The notes beneath the pieces are model-generated. The model was not told the origin of the DNA. It saw only the letters and a program-made list of their open reading frames with translations, and did no database searches. DNA of 64,000 nucleotides from NCBI GenBank assembly GCA_020342235.1, contig CP073215.1, positions 62,001-126,000 of the forward strand, given 5' to 3'. Below, one piece after another: positions 48,322 to 56,590 of the stretch; the first letter of the stretch is position 1; each line of letters starts with the position of its first letter. The position numbers and the translations under genes are program-made. This DNA is from Saccharomycopsis phalli (Eukaryota > Ascomycota > Saccharomycetes > Ascoideales > Saccharomycopsidaceae).

Positions 48322-48414
48322 GTAGCTGCTAATTAATCTGCGTTATATTTCATAAATATTGTAATTTTAATGGTTGACGAAACTTAGGATATATTGTAGG
48401 TAGGCTGGGTATGT

Positions 48415-48600
48415 TAATGGTTGTATTGGGGTGTATTAAGATGTATTGGAGTGTGTTAATAGTATTGAGGCGTATTAAGATGTATTGGAGTGTATTATAT
48501 TGGGGTGTATTGTGTTGTATTGAGGCGTATTAGATTGTATTGAGGCGTATTAGATTGTATTGAGGCGTATTAGATTATATTGGAGTGTATTAGACGTGTA
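48415..48600. repeat. degenerate GTATTGAGGC/GTATTGGAGT repeats
   Basis: About 12 imperfect units of 17-21 bp built on GTATTGAGGCGTATTAGATT, beginning about 100 bp after RPL33. Confidence 0.7.
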
Positions 48601-48679
48601 TCAAGATGGTGTACGATCGAAGTTCATGTACCATGGCAGTGGATATTATTAGTTGTATTATGATGGTGCATCAAGTTGA

Positions 48680-48810
48680 GATATTGATATATTGATATAT
48701 TGATATATTGATATATTGATATATTGATATATTGATATATTGATATATTGATATATTGATATATTGATATATTGATATATTGATATATTGATATATTGAT
48801 ATATTGATAT
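48680..48810. repeat. GATATATT octamer array
   Basis: About sixteen nearly perfect 8 bp units (GATATATT). The array directly abuts the left end of LTR-like copy A2 at 48812. Confidence 0.9.
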
Positions 48811-48811
48811 G

Positions 48812-49145
48812 GTAATATAGTAACTAGGATACGAGTTGGTAAAGTAGCTGAAATATATTTGCTTGACTATTTATATCTGGACAAGGCAAGACATTCCTTG
48901 GTCAAAGGAATGGACTTGGCTAGACCATTGCCTTTGACTAGGAGACTGGGTCAAAAAGCAAGCATAACAGAAAAAGAAAGGAAAGCACAAAGAAAACAAT
49001 GTTTCAAGGAGAACAATGAAGTTCTTGACCATTATCAGAGGTCATGAGAAGGACGAAGTGTTGTTGTGTAGAGGAAATGGACCTGGCTAGACCATTTCCT
49101 AAGAACCAAAAAGACGGTAAATAAATCTTTAAGGTAACCCTTTTA
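48812..49145 (-). mobile_element. LTR-like fossil repeat, copy A2 (inverted relative to A1)
   Basis: Reverse-complement partner of 5115-5449. It shares, among others, CCTAGTTACTATAT/CCTAGTTACAATAT, ATATAAATAGTCAAGC, GACCCAGTCTCCTAGTCAAA, GGTCTAGCCAAGTCCATTCC and AGATTTATTTACCGTCTTTT. It is complete over the same 335 bp as A1, non-coding, and one of the two youngest-looking fossils here. The A1-A2 pair forms an inverted repeat spaced by about 43 kb. Confidence 0.6.
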
Positions 49146-49249
49146 TTTTCTTTATTACAGATATATTGCTGTATTATCAATAGATTAATCAATGCTCATT
49201 CAGTACTCTCCGCCTCTCCCGTCTTTGGTCATTGCACAACTTGGACATG

Positions 49250-49420
49250 ACAGTAATTAAATCTCCAACATACATCTCCAACATACATATCCAACATACA
49301 TCTTCAACCCGTATAAATATCCAACATACATCTTCAACCCGTATAAATATCCAACCTGTATATCTCCGATATACATAAATCTTCAACATACATCTCCAAC
49401 CTGTATAAATATCCAACATG
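49250..49420. repeat. tandem repeats with ATCTCCAACATACAT
   Basis: Some seven imperfect units mixing ATCTCCAACATACAT and TCTTCAACCCGTATAAATAT, just downstream of the AOS1 stop. Confidence 0.75.
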
Positions 49421-49487
49421 CCTACATCTCCAACATCACATGCCTCATACAATTCATACTCACAAAACAGTCATATTACATACACCG

Positions 49488-50489
49488 TCATATCCTAAAT
49501 ATCTGCACATCCCCAGAGACCCCGTCCAACACGGCAAAGTTGTTAATGGGCTTGCCCTTGTGCCCTAGTGCGTTAATCACGTCCTGAGCAAGAATACCTC
49601 CTAGGATAGCCGTCACAGGCGCAAACTCGACGCCCAATTGCCCGCAAAACCGCTCCACCAAATCGTGTTTGTTGTCCAAGACCGAACGCGGAATGGACAA
49701 GTTGTCGCAGTGCTTCAATGCCGCTCGTGACACGTCTTCCACCAGGGAATGACCATTGAGCACGGTCAAAAACAAGGGCAATATTGGGGAGATTTTCGCC
49801 AACTTGCGGCGAGTAAAGTACGTTTCGCGCAAGCACGGATTCTGGACGTTTGTGCCGTGCAAAAATTGTGCAAAGCTCTGGAACGTGTCGCTGGTGGTGA
49901 CGTTTTCATACGCAGTGCCATTTTCCACGACCTCAGACACAGACACAATCTCGGAGAAGCTGAGCACGTTCCCCGGCTTGGTGGCCACGTTCAGCTTTTC
50001 CTTCTTATAAACTGCGCGGTGGAGCACCAAGTCTACAAACACGTACCCGTACAACCCTGCAACCGAGGCAGCATACAATGGGATGCCCAAGTCACGGGTG
50101 ATGTTTCCAAGATGCACGAGCAGGTGCGCAGGCAACTCTGTGGCAATGACCAAGTCGAACTGGAACCACAGCGGGTCCTTGAGCAAGACGTCGTCGGTGG
50201 AAGTTTCGAGCGTGACCCGGGGGTTCAACTCCCGGAGCCGGCTGGCGGCGGAGGAGACGCGGAATTGCGCCGGGTCCAGGTAGTACTGTGCCGGGTCCGA
50301 TGTGCGGGTGCTGTCAATGACGGTCAAGGAGCCAATGCCGCCGAGCATGAGGTTCTTGGCGATTTCGGTGCCGACGCCGGATAAATTGACAAGAAGCACG
50401 CGGGCGGTCTTGATCCTAGCCTGAGCGGCGAGCCCCCACAACCGGATCTGGCGGTCGTACAAGGCAATCTCGTCGCATGTGAGGGACAT
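49488..50489 (-). CDS. AOS1: SUMO E1 activating enzyme subunit Aos1
   Basis: A 333-residue subunit of the heterodimeric SUMO-activating enzyme (with Uba2), acting in the nucleus. It has CDEIALYDRQIRLWGLAAQ followed by ARVLLVNLSGVGTEIAKNLM, the ThiF/E1 adenylation fold. The family-typical C-terminal end is FAPVTAILGGILAQDVINAL then INNFAVLDG. The catalytic cysteine resides in Uba2, so its absence here is normal. The ATG at 50487-50489 is the first of the frame. The open frame upstream contains no ATG and overlaps a CCGGGTAA promoter site, supporting this start. Confidence 0.93.
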   Translation of the reverse strand: MSLTCDEIALYDRQIRLWGLAAQARIKTARVLLVNLSGVGTEIAKNLMLGGIGSLTVIDSTRTSDPAQYYLDPAQFRVSSAASRLRELNPRVTLETSTDDVLLKDPLWFQFDLVIATELPAHLLVHLGNITRDLGIPLYAASVAGLYGYVFVDLVLHRAVYKKEKLNVATKPGNVLSFSEIVSVSEVVENGTAYENVTTSDTFQSFAQFLHGTNVQNPCLRETYFTRRKLAKISPILPLFLTVLNGHSLVEDVSRAALKHCDNLSIPRSVLDNKHDLVERFCGQLGVEFAPVTAILGGILAQDVINALGHKGKPINNFAVLDGVSGDVQIFRI

Positions 50490-50536
50490 GTTGTGCCGAA
50501 AACGCAAGGTAAGCTCATCAGGCTGGGCCTGTTCCC

Positions 50537-50544
50537 CCGGGTAA
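50537..50544. promoter_or_regulatory. CCGGGTAA (Reb1-type) site, AOS1 side
   Basis: First of two CCGGGTAA octamers in the 163 bp divergent promoter between AOS1 and the KIN4-type kinase; about 48 bp upstream of the AOS1 ATG. Confidence 0.5.
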
Positions 50545-50572
50545 TCGCTCAAAAATTTTCCGACTCACTCTG

Positions 50573-50580
50573 CCGGGTAA
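50573..50580. promoter_or_regulatory. CCGGGTAA (Reb1-type) site, kinase side
   Basis: Second CCGGGTAA in the same divergent promoter, 73 bp upstream of the kinase ATG at 50653 and in the same orientation as the first, 36 bp away. Confidence 0.5.
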
Positions 50581-50652
50581 CGTGCGTGCCAGGCCAGGGC
50601 ACAAGGGCGACTTGTCTACAAGTGAGTCAATTTCAGTTGCTCTAATAAACAC

Positions 50653-52755
50653 ATGCCCACACAGAGCTATCCCAGCAATCTCCCCGCGGGGGTGATCCGG
50701 CGCGGCCACCGCGAGATCCGCTTCGGCGCGTATGTTTTGGGGCTGACTTTGGGCGAGGGCGAGTTTGGCAAGGTCAAGTTGGGTTGGCGTAAGGACGGGA
50801 AGCAGCCATCACAGGTTGCCATCAAGCTCATTAAGCGAGAGTCGATTCCGCGGGGCTCGGAGCGCGAATCGAAAGTGCACCGGGAGATCAACGCGCTCAA
50901 GAAGCTTTCGCACCCGAACATTGTGCGGTTGGAGGAGGTGTTGCAGAATGACAAGTACGTGGGCATTGTCTTGGACTATGCCTCTGGTGGTGAGCTTTTT
51001 GACTATATTTTCCACCACAAGCATTTGAAGGACTCGATGGCCCTGCGGCTCTTTTCGCAGCTTGTCTCTGGAGTGGATTACATGCACTCCAAGCTTATTG
51101 TCCATCGTGACTTGAAGTTGGAGAACTTGCTCTTGGACAAGCACAAGAACATCATCATCACCGACTTTGGCTTTGTCAACAGCTTCACCGACGGCAACGA
51201 GTTGATGAAGACCAGCTGCGGCTCTCCATGCTACGCGGCCCCGGAGTTGGTGCTCAAAAACGAGCCCTATGAGGCACGGAAAGTCGACGTCTGGTCCTGT
51301 GGCGTCATCTTGTACGCCATGCTTGCAGGATACCTTCCGTTTGACGACGACCCGGATAATCCAGAGGGCACCAACATCTCCAAGTTGTACAACTACATCT
51401 CCACCACCGAGTTGACCTTTCCGGAATATGTCCAGCCGTTGCCCCGCAATCTCCTCCGCAACATCCTCGTGCCTGAGCCAAAGTTCCGCTACACGTTGCG
51501 CCAGGTCCGTCAGCACTCCTGGCTTGCTCCTCACGCTCCGTTCCTTCTGGTGACCCCAGACGAGTGGGACAGAAACGCCCAGGTGACCCGCCAGCAGCAG
51601 GCAGTGGCCCAGCAACAAAAGGCATTGCTCCAGCTGCGGCTTCGGCCCGAGTCCCAGAAAAAGACCCGGGCAGGCAATCGCTATTCCATGGTCGAGCCGA
51701 CGACGCTGTCGTTTGCCATTGGCCGCAAGTTCCAGCAGAACGCAATCATGCCACCGTCCAAATCGTCGGCGCTGATCAAGTCCTTGGGCGAAAACGCAAC
51801 TGCAAACCACACAGCGTACAAGACCAGTGCCCTGGTGGTGTTGCAGGACGTGGTCAATGCCGACAAAAAGCGCAACAGCATCTACTCCGTCAGCGAAACC
51901 GCACCAGACGACGACAAAGTGCCAATACACATCAAAAACAGCGTCGCTCGCAACCAGAAGTTGCCCACCGACCCGTCCTCCCGTCCTCGTCCGTCCTCAT
52001 ACCATCCGGGCCTTCTTCCCGACGGCCCGTTGAACGCAGACTTCAACTTCATGATCCCTCGCGGCAAGGACGAGCCCTCAGTGTCGCCAATCAAGTCAGA
52101 GCACTCCGACAAGGAGACCTCCACCCCTACAAAGTCTCCGCCTGCATTCGCTTCTCATTCAGTGTTTGAAAGCATCTTCGGCGGGAAAATGCCCGACGAG
52201 TCCCTGGAATACGACTTGATTACAAACGGCGTGCCTCCCTCGCCGCTCCAGTCCGTCGACAGAAAGTCTCTTGACAGAAAGTCCTTTGACAAGAAATCCT
52301 CCGACAAAAAATCAAACCGCCACAGCAAGTATGGCGCCCTTGCAGACACCCCGTCCAAGATCCCTCACTCGCTGTCCTCGCGCCTCAAGTCAGACTCCAG
52401 CAAGTCCGACAAGAAACGCTTCTCGCTCTTTGGCTTTGGCAACACCGAGTTGGACGAAAAAATCATCACCAACAGCTCCAGCTTCCACCGCCAGTCAAAG
52501 AGCATCTCGTTTGGCCGCCGCGCTTCCACCGCAACAAACAGCCGCAACAGAAGCTCCAGCAACGTCAACCTCGCTGGCCGCAGCGAAAACGGATCGGTGT
52601 CGCAGTACGGCTTGAGCAGCCACTTGAAGCACTCGCCAAACAAGGCCCGCGTCAAGAGCGTGATTATTACTGGTAATAATAGAAAGGGCGACTCGGCCAC
52701 GAAAAAGGTGTTTGACTTTTTTAGAAGAAAGAACCCAAACAGCGTCAAGGCATAG
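50653..52755 (+). CDS. KIN4: KIN4/FRK1-type protein kinase
   Basis: A 700-residue AMPK-related kinase. In S. cerevisiae Kin4 runs the spindle position checkpoint at the mother cortex by restraining mitotic exit. The kinase domain spans residues about 25-300: YVLGLTLGEGEFGKVKLGW, VAIKLIKRE with the ATP lysine near 57, HRDLKLENLLL near 152, ITDFGFVNSF near 171, the activation segment LMKTSCGSPCYAAPE, and WSCGVILYAMLAGYLPFDDD. The remaining 400 residues are Ser/Lys-rich and disordered, with a DRKSLDRKSFDKKSSDKKS repeat near 535-555. They end in a basic patch (KKVFDFFRRKNPNSVKA). The DFGFVN and LPFDDDPDNPEGTN features are those of the Kin4 group. Confidence 0.85.
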   Translation: MPTQSYPSNLPAGVIRRGHREIRFGAYVLGLTLGEGEFGKVKLGWRKDGKQPSQVAIKLIKRESIPRGSERESKVHREINALKKLSHPNIVRLEEVLQNDKYVGIVLDYASGGELFDYIFHHKHLKDSMALRLFSQLVSGVDYMHSKLIVHRDLKLENLLLDKHKNIIITDFGFVNSFTDGNELMKTSCGSPCYAAPELVLKNEPYEARKVDVWSCGVILYAMLAGYLPFDDDPDNPEGTNISKLYNYISTTELTFPEYVQPLPRNLLRNILVPEPKFRYTLRQVRQHSWLAPHAPFLLVTPDEWDRNAQVTRQQQAVAQQQKALLQLRLRPESQKKTRAGNRYSMVEPTTLSFAIGRKFQQNAIMPPSKSSALIKSLGENATANHTAYKTSALVVLQDVVNADKKRNSIYSVSETAPDDDKVPIHIKNSVARNQKLPTDPSSRPRPSSYHPGLLPDGPLNADFNFMIPRGKDEPSVSPIKSEHSDKETSTPTKSPPAFASHSVFESIFGGKMPDESLEYDLITNGVPPSPLQSVDRKSLDRKSFDKKSSDKKSNRHSKYGALADTPSKIPHSLSSRLKSDSSKSDKKRFSLFGFGNTELDEKIITNSSSFHRQSKSISFGRRASTATNSRNRSSSNVNLAGRSENGSVSQYGLSSHLKHSPNKARVKSVIITGNNRKGDSATKKVFDFFRRKNPNSVKA

Positions 52756-53545
52756 GCGCGTTTTCTATGGTGGTTTGGTTTGGTTGGTTGCTTTGTGCAA
52801 TCCATGGTCGCTGGAGTGTTTGTTCTTGATACTGCAACGGTGCTTGATATCTATTTCTTAATATAATTCCTTGAATAAATTTTAATTGTTCGATCCTCTT
52901 GTCTGATTGGTGAGGGTCTATCAAGATCCATTCAGTCGCAATGTCAAGACATTATGTCAAGTTCCATGTCAAGTACCATGTCAAGTAACCATTCCAAGTC
53001 TCTATCGTCTCCATGCCAACTCTCTCGTGGCAATCACACTCTTAAAGCCTAGCTTTCATTTTCTCTACTTTTTACACCATGCTTTTTGTTCCTTTGTTCT
53101 TTTTTATTTCTTTTCCCGCTTCTCAGGTTTCTCATTCTGAAACCTTGCTCTCAACATCTCCGTTATTAAATTTTCATTTCTGCAATGTAGATTCTCGCTA
53201 CAACATATACTATACTCATACTCAACATACTATTTTTGTAATCCTTGGACTGTAGCTTCAAAACTGGACTTGTTTCACTCAAGGAATTTACCCGCGTCTC
53301 TGTTTTACATCTTGGGTTCTATCTCTGGTTCTGCATTTCTTGGATTTACGTCACTCAGATAAGCCTCGCGGCATGGAAACTATAGATATTATACCATTTT
53401 GCCCCATGTCACGCAGATTTAATTATATTCCCAAGTCAATAGACTAGATGTTGTTTATGCAGTGACATCTTCTTGGGGCACGGAAACGACAATTTCTTGG
53501 ACATAACAAGTCGTATTGCAAATAGTATTATTTTAGTCATAACTC
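52756..53545. other. intergenic region after the kinase, no gene seen
   Basis: AT-rich sequence with a short ATGTCAAGT repeat near 52950-52990. No open frame or splice-bounded exon can be supported. Confidence 0.4.
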
Positions 53546-53547
53546 AA

Positions 53548-53602
53548 CAAAACCAATTTTGAAAACCAATTTTGAAAACCAATTTTGAAAACCAATTTTG
53601 AA
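53548..53602. repeat. tandem repeat, 14 bp unit x 4
   Basis: Four perfect or nearly perfect copies of AAAACCAATTTTGA, itself partly palindromic (AAAACC..TTTTG). Confidence 0.85.
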
Positions 53603-54326
53603 ATTAGATAAACTATAATTATAAAGTTTAAAAAGAAAAAATCACAAGGCATACAAAATATCATGACTTTGTTAAAGTCTTTTAAAAGACACTAAACAAT
53701 GTAATTGCCATTGTATACAATTCAACCAAAGTGCAATTTATACCAAGAAAGATAAAACAAGGATAAGAAAATAAAAGTAAATAGAATTCAGTCCAAATAA
53801 ATGTTTTGATACTAACTACAATTTTGTACACAAGACATTTTGGTATGGTTTGATTCTGCTTCACATGACACTAATCAATTTACGTCACGGCTCAGCCGAT
53901 GCTCATATCGTTAGCTGAACATGAGACTACAACTAATATATAAGCACGCTGATATAATAAAAGTAATAATAATATGTTTATTTACTTCTATAGATTATAA
54001 TAAAAGTCATGCGGCAACAGTGTATATTGATATAGTCCCAGTTAGACTAGAGGAGCTCAAGCATCACAGTAAACAAACGAATTGGCAAATCACCTGCTCA
54101 TCCGATTATCCAACTCCAAAGAAACTTTGGTTAATAATCAAGAATAAAACCGGCAAGCATAGACCTCAAAAAGCGTTGCTGTCATGATATATATCATCAC
54201 GTGATGCAGATTTCTGGCCCAGCATACATTACAATCTCCAAATGAGTCAAATATATTTCATGTATGAAACCATCTTACAAGCGTGTATATATAAATATGT
54301 TGATATAAAAATGAAAAACAGATTAA

Positions 54327-54386
54327 TGGTGAGGTATAGTGGGATTTAAACTTTAGCATTGAATACTCTACCAATCAGCCGCATTG
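54327..54386 (-). pseudogene. possible tRNA remnant
   Basis: Read on the minus strand, this 60 bp has a D-arm-like GATTGGTAGAGTATTC, then after a short gap AGTTTAAATCCCAC, close to a B-box and T-arm, ending ACCTCACCA, like an acceptor end. The anticodon arm is too short and no matching 5' acceptor strand is visible, so it is not a functional tRNA gene. It could also be chance or a tRNA-derived repeat. Confidence 0.25.
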
Positions 54387-54636
54387 ACAATCCAATGGTT
54401 CTGTCGATTAGAAATTTGTGGATATTTAAGCAATTTTTGGTTTTGCGTGAAATGGTGGCTTCTGTTGGGTCAAACACAATTTATTGACTTTGATTTTAAT
54501 TCATGAAACTATATTTTTGTTTTCCATTTCAGCAAGCCAGAAGATATGGTATGTGTGGATTATCAAGTGTAATTAGTCTTTGTAGTCATGTCTTGACGAT
54601 TAAATTCCAGTGTACGTCTCAGTACTTTGGCCATGG

Positions 54637-54840
54637 TAATTTCTTTTTATTCTGTACGATCTCAACTTCTATTGTAATTTCTTTTTATTCTGTACGATCT
54701 CAACTTCTATTGTAATTTCTTTTCATTCTGGACGATCTCAACTTCTATTGTAATTTCTTTTCATTCTGTACGATCTCAACTTCTATTGCAATTTCTTTTC
54801 ATTCTCTGCTATCTTCTATTGCAATTCCTCTCCATTGTTT
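54637..54840. repeat. tandem repeat, about 42 bp x 4-5
   Basis: Four close copies and a diverged fifth of a 42 bp unit containing GTAATTTCTTTTTATTCTGT then ACGATCTCAACTTCTATT, ending about 110 bp downstream of the NDUFA1-type gene stop. The rest of 53603-54947 shows no gene. Confidence 0.85.
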
Positions 54841-54947
54841 GTTATCTTCTATGCCTTAACTTGTATTCTTCTATTAATCTCCCATTTGTACTCACCATAT
54901 CAATCCACTTTATTCTCTACAATATCATCAATGCATACATTACCTAC

Positions 54948-55249
54948 TTACCACCATCTTGGCACCTTTTGTAACTTTCTAAACCCATTTGTAGCAAAAG
55001 CCTCTGGTGCCTTGACTTCGTCCGCCTGCCCACGGAACTTTCCGGTGATTCTGTAGTCTCTTTCGAAATGTTGGCGGTCCCAATGGTCCAAGCCAAATCT
55101 GTCTCTCTTGTCGCCATTTTTCAAGTAATGGATGGCTGAAATCGATCCACCAGCCACGGTGAAGAACTAAAGTTAGCTTTGCAAATACCACTGGCAATAC
55201 TTACGCCAAACATGATGGCATATGGAATCGCACCCTCGAATGGAAACAT
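54948..55249 (-). CDS. complex I MWFE-type subunit (NDUFA1/NIMM), one 38-nt intron
   Basis: The coding sequence joins 55249-55205 and 55166-54948, 87 residues. It is a single-span accessory subunit of mitochondrial NADH:ubiquinone oxidoreductase in the inner membrane. Exon 1 encodes MFPFEGAIPYAIMFG. The intron (55204-55167) has GTAAGT and GCTAACTTTAG. Exon 2 continues FFTVAGGSISAIHYLKNGDK, completing the membrane helix. Then comes the matrix part RFGLDHWDRQHFERDYRITG, with FRGQADEVKAPEAFATNGF. The WDRQ..ERDYRITG..RGQ signature is that of the fungal 9.8 kDa subunit as I remember it. Exon 2 alone has no ATG start, so the gene is easily missed without the splice. Its presence means the organism retains complex I. 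Confidence 0.88.
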
Positions 55250-55297
55250 GTTGTGGTACTGCTGGAAAAATCTCCAAGTTGATTGGGTATAATGGAG

Positions 55298-55305
55298 TTA
55301 CCCGG
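55298..55305. promoter_or_regulatory. CCGGGTAA (Reb1-type) site, NDUFA1-type gene
   Basis: TTACCCGG on the plus strand, 49 bp upstream of the ATG at 55249; same motif and similar distance as at NFU1, the PET20-type gene and the V-ATPase gene. Confidence 0.5.
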
Positions 55306-55439
55306 ATACAAAGGGCCCAGGGGAGTGGTACATTGCACCGAGAGAAAGTACAAAGAATGTGAAAAGTACCAATGAGAAAAGTACCAAAGGAATGGTGCAT
55401 TGTAGGTCAAAACCCATACAAAGGCAGTGAATGAGAAAT

Positions 55440-55575
55440 GATAATATTTATTTAATGCTATAGCTATATGGCGCCAGAGATTTATACTTTGCTGTGTATG
55501 ACCAAGGACGGTGCTGCTATGTAGTTGAAAAAAAACTCTGCAAAAGAGATGAAACTTCCCACTAGTGATGTGTAA
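55440..55575 (+). mobile_element. LTR-like fossil repeat, family B, partial copy
   Basis: Contains ATAGCTATATGGCGCCAGAG, TTTATACTTTGCTGT, GACCAAGGACGGTGCTGC and AACTCTGCAAAAGAGAT, the left part of the family. It lies directly before a longer copy, in the same orientation. Incomplete, non-coding. Confidence 0.5.
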
Positions 55576-55579
55576 ATGT

Positions 55580-56105
55580 AGAGAAGTAGGTAATAATAAT
55601 AATTATTATTATTTAAGACTATAACTATACCAGGCTCCCAGGGGAGATTTATACTTTGCCGTCTAAGACTAAAGACGGTGCCGCTATGTAGTCGAAAGAA
55701 AACTCTGCAACAGAGATATAAACTTTTGACCAGAGCTTGTAAATATGTGAGGTAATGAGCATTGGAGGGCAGTGAGCTTTTAGGTCGTAGGAGACTTGAC
55801 CCGGGGTATATAGCACGGTTGTATCCTAACGAGTTGTAGCCAAATGGAAAGCACCAGTTTAGCACAGTCGAGTAAAATCCTATAAGTTTGAATTTTGCTA
55901 TATCTGAGAAGACGCGGGCTTGACTGTAGTGGTGATTACTTGATTGTAGTGTAATTCCTTTGTAAATCTGTTCTTGGGCTCGAAAGGCCAATAGTGCTGG
56001 CAGATAAGTCGTGGAAGGTGAATGGCACGGCTCCTCGATGTTGAATAAAGTCTCTGTTGTATGTGAAACTAAGCATTGGCGCGGAGTAGGTGGCTGATTA
56101 AACCC
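55580..56105 (+). mobile_element. LTR-like fossil repeat, family B, longest copy
   Basis: About 525 bp. It begins with TAATAATAATTATTATTATT and continues with the TTTATACTTTGCCGTCTA block, AAACTCTGCAACAGAGAT, GGAGGGCAGTGAGC, GTCGTAGGAGACTTGACC, TCTGAGAAGACGCGGGCTTG, GTAAATCTGTTCTTGGGCTC and TATGTGAAACTAAGC. The same block order occurs at 42410-42860 (reverse) and partly at 23660-24050. No coding region is visible. It is the best template for the family in this window, but its true ends are not defined. Confidence 0.55.
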
Positions 56106-56289
56106 ATACTAAGATGGTTGGTTAGAAATACGTAGTGTCATGGAATTATTTAGAGGCCATGTAAAGAGTACGAGTTGTATGTGGGTACAAGTTGTTTGAG
56201 AATGGTCTGGAGAAGTAAATTAAAAGTAAAGAGAAGGAAGCGACTAGGACTGGCAATTTCCAAGGCAATGACAATTGCAAAGGATGTCC

Positions 56290-56590
56290 TCTTTTGCACC
56301 ATGTAACTTACTTTACGACTTACTCGATTGCAATTGCTCTAGTTCAACTTACTCCATGCAATTGCACCATGCAATTTGTCCATTACAACTTACTCCATTG
56401 AAATTAATCCACTCCAACTTACTCCATTGAAATTAATCCACTCCAACTTACTCCATTACATCTGTCCCCATTATATCTTGCTCTACTCCAGATTACTCTA
56501 CCTCAACTTACTCCATGCAATTTGTCCACTCCACTCCCCCACCTCACTACACATAACATATCCTAATATCCTATTAATCTATCCATGTTC
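56290..56590. repeat. CAACTTACTCCATTGAAATT repeats after URA2
   Basis: Several imperfect copies of an AACTTACTCCATTG / AATTAATCCACTCC unit occupy the 3' flank of URA2, the best copies between 56380 and 56460. Confidence 0.65.

Noticed and set aside
48680-48810. Possible CRISPR-like or direct-repeat array
   Set aside because: It is a simple octamer microsatellite with no spacers. No CRISPR structure exists anywhere in this eukaryotic window.
53921-54187. An 88-codon open frame (+)
   Set aside because: AT-rich, no recognised domain, next to ATCACGTGAT and fossil-like sequence. It cannot be supported as a gene.
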